A stretch of 11,778 bases of DNA from positions 1 through 11,778 of the forward strand of contig JACRCG010000169.1 in NCBI GenBank assembly GCA_016219145.1. The letters run 5' to 3'. This document shows positions 7,714-11,778 of the stretch, one piece after another. The notes beneath the pieces are model-generated. The model saw nothing but the letters and a program-made list of their open reading frames with translations. It made no database searches and had not been told where the DNA came from. Position 1 is the first letter of the stretch. Each line of letters begins with the position of its first letter. This stretch comes from Deltaproteobacteria bacterium (GTDB taxonomy: Bacteria > Desulfobacterota > Desulfuromonadia > Geobacterales > Pseudopelobacteraceae). Made by a program: the position numbers and the translations under genes.

Positions 7714-8631
7714 ATGACGCAACACTTTCTCGCACTGCACGACTATAACGAAATTGAACTGTACGGCGTGCTGACGCTGGCGCGCGAGCTGAAAGAGAAG
7801 CAGAAGCTCGGCATTCCGCACAAATTGCTGGACGGTAAAACGGTTGCCCTGATCTTCGAGAAATCATCCACCAGAACGCGGGTTTCCTTTGAAGTGGGTG
7901 TGTTCCAGCTGGGCGGTCACGGCCTGTTCATGTCTTCGGGCACGTCGCAGATGGGGCGCGGTGAGCCGATCAGGGACACGGCCCGCTGCATGGCCCGCTA
8001 CTGTGATGGCGTGATGATCAGAACCTACGGCCAGGAGATTGTGGAGGAATTTGCACAATATTCGGATGTTCCGGTTATCAACGGACTGACCGACCTGTTC
8101 CATCCCTGCCAGATCATGGCCGACCTGATGACTGTCATCGAGCATAAGCGCAGCTATGAAGGGCTTAAGTTTGCCTGGGTTGGCGATGGCAACAACATGG
8201 CCAACACCTGGATCGAGGCGGCCGCCATCTTCGGCTTTGAGCTGCGCCTGGCCTGTCCCAGCGGATATGAGCCGGATGCAAAGGTTATGGAGTGGGCCAA
8301 GACCAAAGCTCCCGGCAGGATAATCCTGACTACCGATCCGAAAGAGGCGGTAGCTGGCGCTGATGTGCTGAATACCGATGTCTGGGCCAGCATGGGGCAG
8401 GAATCGGAACAGAAACAGCGCGAACGGGCTTTTGCAGGTTATTGCCTGAATGATGAGCTGCTTGCTCTGGCAAATCCGGACTGTATCGTCATGCACTGCC
8501 TGCCTGCCCATCGCGGGGAGGAAATCTCGGACTCAGTCATCGAGGGGAAACACTCGGTGGTCTGGGATGAGGCGGAGAACCGGCTGCATGTGCAGAAGGC
8601 GATCATGGCCAGGCTGATCGGCGGGGTATGA
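7714..8631 (+). CDS. argF: Ornithine carbamoyltransferase
   Basis: Transfers the carbamoyl group from carbamoyl phosphate to ornithine to form citrulline. ATG 7714 gives 305 aa, the typical anabolic length; the adjacent in-frame TTG at 7711 is a less likely start. AGGGGA (7703-7708) is a strong ribosome site 5 nt upstream. Carbamoyl-phosphate binding is shown by SSTRTR (51-56) and by HPCQ (130-133); ornithine binding by DVWASMGQE (222-230), which contains the SMG loop, and HCLPAHRGEE (261-270) with the active-site Cys (C262). All key residues are intact. The stop codon overlaps the start of the nucleotidyltransferase gene (ATGA), so argF is directly coupled to a non-arginine gene. Confidence 0.96.
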   Translation: MTQHFLALHDYNEIELYGVLTLARELKEKQKLGIPHKLLDGKTVALIFEKSSTRTRVSFEVGVFQLGGHGLFMSSGTSQMGRGEPIRDTARCMARYCDGVMIRTYGQEIVEEFAQYSDVPVINGLTDLFHPCQIMADLMTVIEHKRSYEGLKFAWVGDGNNMANTWIEAAAIFGFELRLACPSGYEPDAKVMEWAKTKAPGRIILTTDPKEAVAGADVLNTDVWASMGQESEQKQRERAFAGYCLNDELLALANPDCIVMHCLPAHRGEEISDSVIEGKHSVVWDEAENRLHVQKAIMARLIGGV

Positions 8632-9122
8632 CGTTGATTTCATACATCGATCTCTTTCATGTCCTTAACCTGAACCATGTACGTTACATGCTGGTTGGCG
8701 GGCTTGCGGTCAACTTGTATGGGATCGAACGTGCGACGGGAGATATAGACCTGGTAGTTGACTTGACAGAAGAGAATGTTTTACGTTTCAGCACAGCAAT
8801 GAAAAAGCTTGGTATGCGTCCTCGCATACCGGTCACGATTGAAGATTTCGGGAATCCTGAGTTGAGGAAAACATGGATCGAAGAAAAGGGTATGATGGTT
8901 TTTAGTCTTTTTCATCCACAACAACATCATCTACAGCTGGATGTTTTTGTTACATCGCCTTTTGACTTCGATGCGGTATATAAAGAGCGGGAGCTTATGG
9001 GGCATGGTGAAAAAGAAATCTCGGTTGTCCCCATCAAGACTCTTATTGCAATGAAACAGCAGGCCGACAGGCCTCAGGACAGAGCTGATGTCTACCATCT
9101 CGAAAAAATCAGAACTAACTAA
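8628..9122 (+). CDS. MNT-type nucleotidyltransferase, possible AbiEii/MenT-like toxin
   Basis: A 164-aa protein with the minimal nucleotidyltransferase fold. The glycine pair is in YMLVGGLAVNLYG (20-32, G24-G25). The two metal-binding aspartates are D39 and D41 in RATGDIDLVVDL, and a third acidic residue is D105 in LQLDVFV. The C-terminal IKTLIAMKQQADRPQDRADVYHLEKI resembles the Lys/Asp-rich helix seen after the catalytic core in AbiEii-type and related standalone transferases. All catalytic positions look intact, so it may add nucleotides to RNA, tRNA or protein; the substrate cannot be read from sequence. It starts within the argF stop (ATGA) and overlaps the next small gene by 35 nt. GC over 8641-9120 is 214 of 480 (45%) by hand count, against about 58% in sampled argG lines, which suggests later acquisition. 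It is not an arginine enzyme of any kind I know. Confidence 0.85.
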   Translation: MTLISYIDLFHVLNLNHVRYMLVGGLAVNLYGIERATGDIDLVVDLTEENVLRFSTAMKKLGMRPRIPVTIEDFGNPELRKTWIEEKGMMVFSLFHPQQHHLQLDVFVTSPFDFDAVYKERELMGHGEKEISVVPIKTLIAMKQQADRPQDRADVYHLEKIRTN

Positions 9123-9300
9123 AGATTCTGTATTTCCACCCCTGCTCTACTATCGCAGCCCGGAGCAGATCGAGGAATATCGTCGTATGCCGGTTGAAGA
9201 CAAGCTGAGGCGGCTGGAGATGATGGCAGAGTTTTTCTATGAGTCAATGCCGGAAAGAAACAAGAGAATCAGTGATGACTTCGTGCAGGGCAAATATTGA
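9088..9300 (+). CDS. Small charged protein overlapping the nucleotidyltransferase gene
   Basis: A 70-aa protein with AGGA (9076-9079) as a ribosome site 8 nt upstream of ATG 9088. Its first 35 nt lie inside the 3' end of the nucleotidyltransferase gene in another frame, an arrangement typical of coupled two-gene modules. The N-terminal 25 residues look disordered (Ser/Lys/Thr-rich). The rest is predicted to be helical, with the pattern EEYRRMPVEDKLRRLEMMAE (29-48) followed by FFYESMPERNKRI. I recall similar short proteins, with a K-L-R-x-L-E helix, next to standalone nucleotidyltransferase genes in many bacteria and archaea, but cannot verify this here. It could be an antitoxin or a regulatory or targeting subunit of the transferase; this is inference. 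There are no cysteines, membrane segments or DNA-binding motif that I can identify. GC is about 48% (9121-9300). Confidence 0.7.
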   Translation: MSTISKKSELTKDSVFPPLLYYRSPEQIEEYRRMPVEDKLRRLEMMAEFFYESMPERNKRISDDFVQGKY

Positions 9301-9339
9301 TACGTTCATAAGGACGTTAAGACAAGGAGACAGGGAATT

Positions 9340-10569
9340 ATGGCAAAAGTAGCAAAGCAGGAAATCAGTAAAATAGTTCTGGCCTACTCAGGTGGGCTGG
9401 ACACCTCTATTATTCTCAAATGGCTCAAAAACGAGTACGGCTGCCAGGTTGTAGCCTTTTCGGCTGACCTCGGCCAGGGCGAAGAGCTTGACCCGGTTCG
9501 CGAGAAGGCTCTGGCAACCGGAGCTGACACGGTCTATATCGACGATTTGAAGGAAGAATTCGTCCGTGATTTTGTTTTCCCGATGTTTCGCGCCAACGCC
9601 ATCTACGAAGGGCACTATCTGTTGGGTACCTCTATCGCCCGCCCACTGATCGCCAAGCGCCAGATGGAAATTGCCGCTCTGGAAGGGTGCGATGCCGTTT
9701 CGCATGGAGCCACCGGCAAAGGGAACGATCAGGTTCGCTTCGAGCTGGCCTACTACCACTTCAACCCGGGCATCAAGGTCATTGCACCCTGGAGGATGTG
9801 GGATCTGAACAGCCGCCAGGCCCTGATCGAGTATGCCCAGAATAACGGCATTCCTCTGCCGACGATAGAGAAACGCCCCTGGTCGTCGGACCGCAACCTG
9901 CTGCATATCTCATTTGAAGGGGGCATTCTGGAGGATACCTGGGCCGAAGCGCCGCAAGAGATGTATGTCCTGACAAGAGAGCCGGAACAGGCTCCTGACA
10001 AGCCGCAGTATATTGAAATCGAGTTCAAGAACGGCAACGCAGTGGCGGTGGATGGAGTCACCATGACCCCGGCCCAGCTGCTGGCGCACCTCAACTCCAT
10101 CGGTGGCTTGCATGGCGTTGGTCGCGTCGATCTGCTGGAGAACCGCTCGGTCGGCATGAAGTCGCGCGGAGTTTACGAAACACCCGGCGGCACAATTCTG
10201 CGTGAAGCCCACTCCTCCGTGGAACAGATTACCATGGATCGCGAAGTCATGCGCATTCGCGACAGCCTTATTCCTGAATACGCCAAGCAGATTTATGCCG
10301 GCTACTGGTTCTCTCCCGAGCGCCAGATGCTGCAGACGCTGATTGATGACTCCCAGAAATGTGTCAACGGCCTGGCCCGCGTAAAACTCTACAAGGGCTT
10401 GTGCCGCACGGTCGGCCGCAAGTCCGAGACAGACTCGCTTTTCAACCTGGACTTCGCCACGTTCGAAAAGGACAAGGTCTATAATCAGGCTGATGCCGAA
10501 GGCTTTATCAAGATTAATTCCCTGCGGCTCCGGATACGGTCGCTGATGCAGGCCAACAGAAAAAAATAG
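9340..10569 (+). CDS. argG: Argininosuccinate synthase
   Basis: ATP-dependent joining of citrulline and aspartate to argininosuccinate via a citrullyl-AMP intermediate; cytoplasmic. It is 409 aa, a usual length for the shorter (non-E. coli) bacterial type. The N-type ATP pyrophosphatase loop is LAYSGGLDTSI (14-24), with FSADLGQGEE following (40-49). The nucleotide/substrate region SHGATGKGNDQVRFE (121-135) is intact, as are RNLLHISFEGG and YAGYWFSPERQMLQ later on. The start ATG 9340 is preceded by AAGGAG (9324-9329) and AGGGA (9332-9336), a strong independent ribosome site 39 nt after the small gene, so argG translation need not depend on the embedded pair. It is separated from argH by 12 nt. 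Confidence 0.97.
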   Translation: MAKVAKQEISKIVLAYSGGLDTSIILKWLKNEYGCQVVAFSADLGQGEELDPVREKALATGADTVYIDDLKEEFVRDFVFPMFRANAIYEGHYLLGTSIARPLIAKRQMEIAALEGCDAVSHGATGKGNDQVRFELAYYHFNPGIKVIAPWRMWDLNSRQALIEYAQNNGIPLPTIEKRPWSSDRNLLHISFEGGILEDTWAEAPQEMYVLTREPEQAPDKPQYIEIEFKNGNAVAVDGVTMTPAQLLAHLNSIGGLHGVGRVDLLENRSVGMKSRGVYETPGGTILREAHSSVEQITMDREVMRIRDSLIPEYAKQIYAGYWFSPERQMLQTLIDDSQKCVNGLARVKLYKGLCRTVGRKSETDSLFNLDFATFEKDKVYNQADAEGFIKINSLRLRIRSLMQANRKK

Positions 10570-10581
10570 ACCGGGGTAGTC

Positions 10582-11778
10582 ATGTCCAAAGATAAACTCT
10601 GGGGCGGCCGTTTTACCCAGCCGACTGATAAATTCGTAGAGGAATTCACCGCCTCGATTGAATTCGACAAGCGCCTGTATCATCAGGATATCCGCGGCTC
10701 GGTGGCCCATGCCCGCATGCTGGGCAAGCAGGGCATCATTCCGCTGGAGGATGTTGAGCAGATAGTTCACGGGCTGCAAAAGATTCTGGAGCAGATCGAA
10801 GCCGGCGAGTTCGATTTTTCCATCAGCCTGGAAGATATCCATATGAACATCGAAGCCCGCCTGTCGTCTGCCATCGGTGAGGCCGGCAAAAGGCTGCACA
10901 CCGGCCGTTCACGCAACGATCAGGTTGCTCTGGATATACGGCTCTATCTGCGGGATGAGATCGTTGAGATCACGACGTATCTGGATCTGCTGATCGACGC
11001 ACTACTGACCCAGGCTGAAGCCAATATCGACACGCTCATGCCCGGATTCACACATTTGCAGACCGCACAGCCGATCCTGTTCGCCCATCACCTGATGGCC
11101 TATGTGGAGATGTTCAAACGCGACAAGGCTCGACTGGATGATTGCCTGAAGCGGGTTAATGTCATGCCGCTGGGGGCCGGAGCTCTGGCAGGCACGACTT
11201 TTCCAATAGACCGTCAGTATGTGGCCGAACAGCTCGATTTCCCGGCTATCACCCGCAACTCGCTGGACGCTGTTTCAGATCGCGACTTTTCTCTGGAATT
11301 TCTTGCGGGAGCCTCGATCATGATGATGCACCTTTCCCGCTTCTCAGAGGAACTGATCCTCTGGTCTACCAGCTCATTCCAGTTCATTGAGCTATCAGAC
11401 GGTTTCTGCACCGGTTCATCAATAATGCCTCAGAAAAAGAATCCGGATGTACCCGAACTGGTGCGCGGCAAAACCGGCCGCGTCTACGGCAACCTGATGG
11501 CATTGCTGACCACCATGAAATCGATCCCTTTGGCCTACAACAAAGATATGCAGGAAGACAAGGAACCGCTCTTCGATACCATTGACACCGTCAAGGGCTG
11601 CCTTAAGATTTTTGCAGACATGATTCAGGAAATGAAAGTGAATACCGCCGGGATGCGGAGGGCTGCCGGCCTTGGTTTTTCTACCGCCACCGATGTGGCA
11701 GACTATCTGGTCAGAAAAGGCCTCCCTTTCCGTGATGCCCATGAAGTAGTCGGTAAAGCGGTCGCATACTGCGTAGAA
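10582..11778 (+). CDS. argH: Argininosuccinate lyase (3' end missing at window edge)
   Basis: Splits argininosuccinate into arginine and fumarate, the last step of the pathway. The frame is open from ATG 10582 to the end of the window, 399 codons, against a usual length of about 460, so roughly the last 60 residues lie outside. Fumarase/aspartase superfamily features are intact: the N-terminal LWGGRF (6-11), SLEDIHMNIEARL, HTGRSRNDQVALD, the catalytic His region TH-LQTAQP (H158), and the signature loop GSSIMPQKKNP (278-288). CCGGGG (10571-10576) lies ahead of the start as a weak ribosome site, and the 12-nt gap after argG makes co-translation likely. Truncation is only due to the window boundary; no frameshift is seen. 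Confidence 0.96.
   Translation, partial: MSKDKLWGGRFTQPTDKFVEEFTASIEFDKRLYHQDIRGSVAHARMLGKQGIIPLEDVEQIVHGLQKILEQIEAGEFDFSISLEDIHMNIEARLSSAIGEAGKRLHTGRSRNDQVALDIRLYLRDEIVEITTYLDLLIDALLTQAEANIDTLMPGFTHLQTAQPILFAHHLMAYVEMFKRDKARLDDCLKRVNVMPLGAGALAGTTFPIDRQYVAEQLDFPAITRNSLDAVSDRDFSLEFLAGASIMMMHLSRFSEELILWSTSSFQFIELSDGFCTGSSIMPQKKNPDVPELVRGKTGRVYGNLMALLTTMKSIPLAYNKDMQEDKEPLFDTIDTVKGCLKIFADMIQEMKVNTAGMRRAAGLGFSTATDVADYLVRKGLPFRDAHEVVGKAVAYCVE

Noticed and set aside
9910..10899. Minus-strand open frame of 329 codons across argG and argH
   Set aside because: Antisense to two certain enzyme genes, spanning their junction, with no recognisable motif.

Overview
The window comes from the chromosome of a Gram-negative bacterium, most likely a Geobacter-type member of the Desulfuromonadota. 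The basis is gene order and content: a complete alaS is followed by an argB-argD-argF-argG-argH cluster, preceded by secreted fibronectin-type-III (FN3) and small periplasmic proteins, an arrangement I remember from Geobacter genomes. I could not check this by database search. All genes are on the + strand. Hand counts give about 58% GC in sampled argG segments, and lower values in two small genes embedded in the cluster.

Layout. (1) Nt 1-212: 3' end of an unidentified gene cut by the window edge. (2) Nt 242-2461: a secreted protein with an N-terminal CsgG/FlgO-like domain followed by six FN3 repeats. (3) Nt 2496-2834: a small secreted protein of unknown function. (4) Nt 2838-5477: alaS, complete. 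(5) Nt 5478-5629: a 152-nt AT-rich gap, the most structured non-coding DNA in the window. It holds a plausible sigma-70 promoter (TTGAGA-N17-TAAACT) and an 11-bp long-range inverted repeat that encloses two further hairpins and runs into a T-tract. (6) Nt 5630-8631: argB, argD and argF, tightly packed. (7) Nt 8628-9300: a MNT-type nucleotidyltransferase gene and an overlapping 70-codon gene, which interrupt the arginine cluster. (8) Nt 9340-10569: argG. (9) Nt 10582 to the window end: argH, lacking only its C-terminal part.

How the genes work together. ArgB phosphorylates N-acetylglutamate. ArgD makes N-acetylornithine two steps later; the argC step between them is not encoded here. ArgF carbamoylates ornithine, ArgG joins citrulline and aspartate, and ArgH releases arginine and fumarate. 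ArgB carries the C-terminal signature of arginine-inhibited enzymes, so feedback control is expected at the protein level. I saw no convincing ArgR box. The nucleotidyltransferase start codon overlaps the argF stop (ATGA), so the embedded pair is probably co-transcribed with arg genes.

The two places most worth follow-up are the alaS-argB gap, which may be a branched RNA terminator or regulatory leader, and the nucleotidyltransferase/small-protein pair, which resembles a toxin-antitoxin-like or accessory two-gene module lodged in a housekeeping operon.
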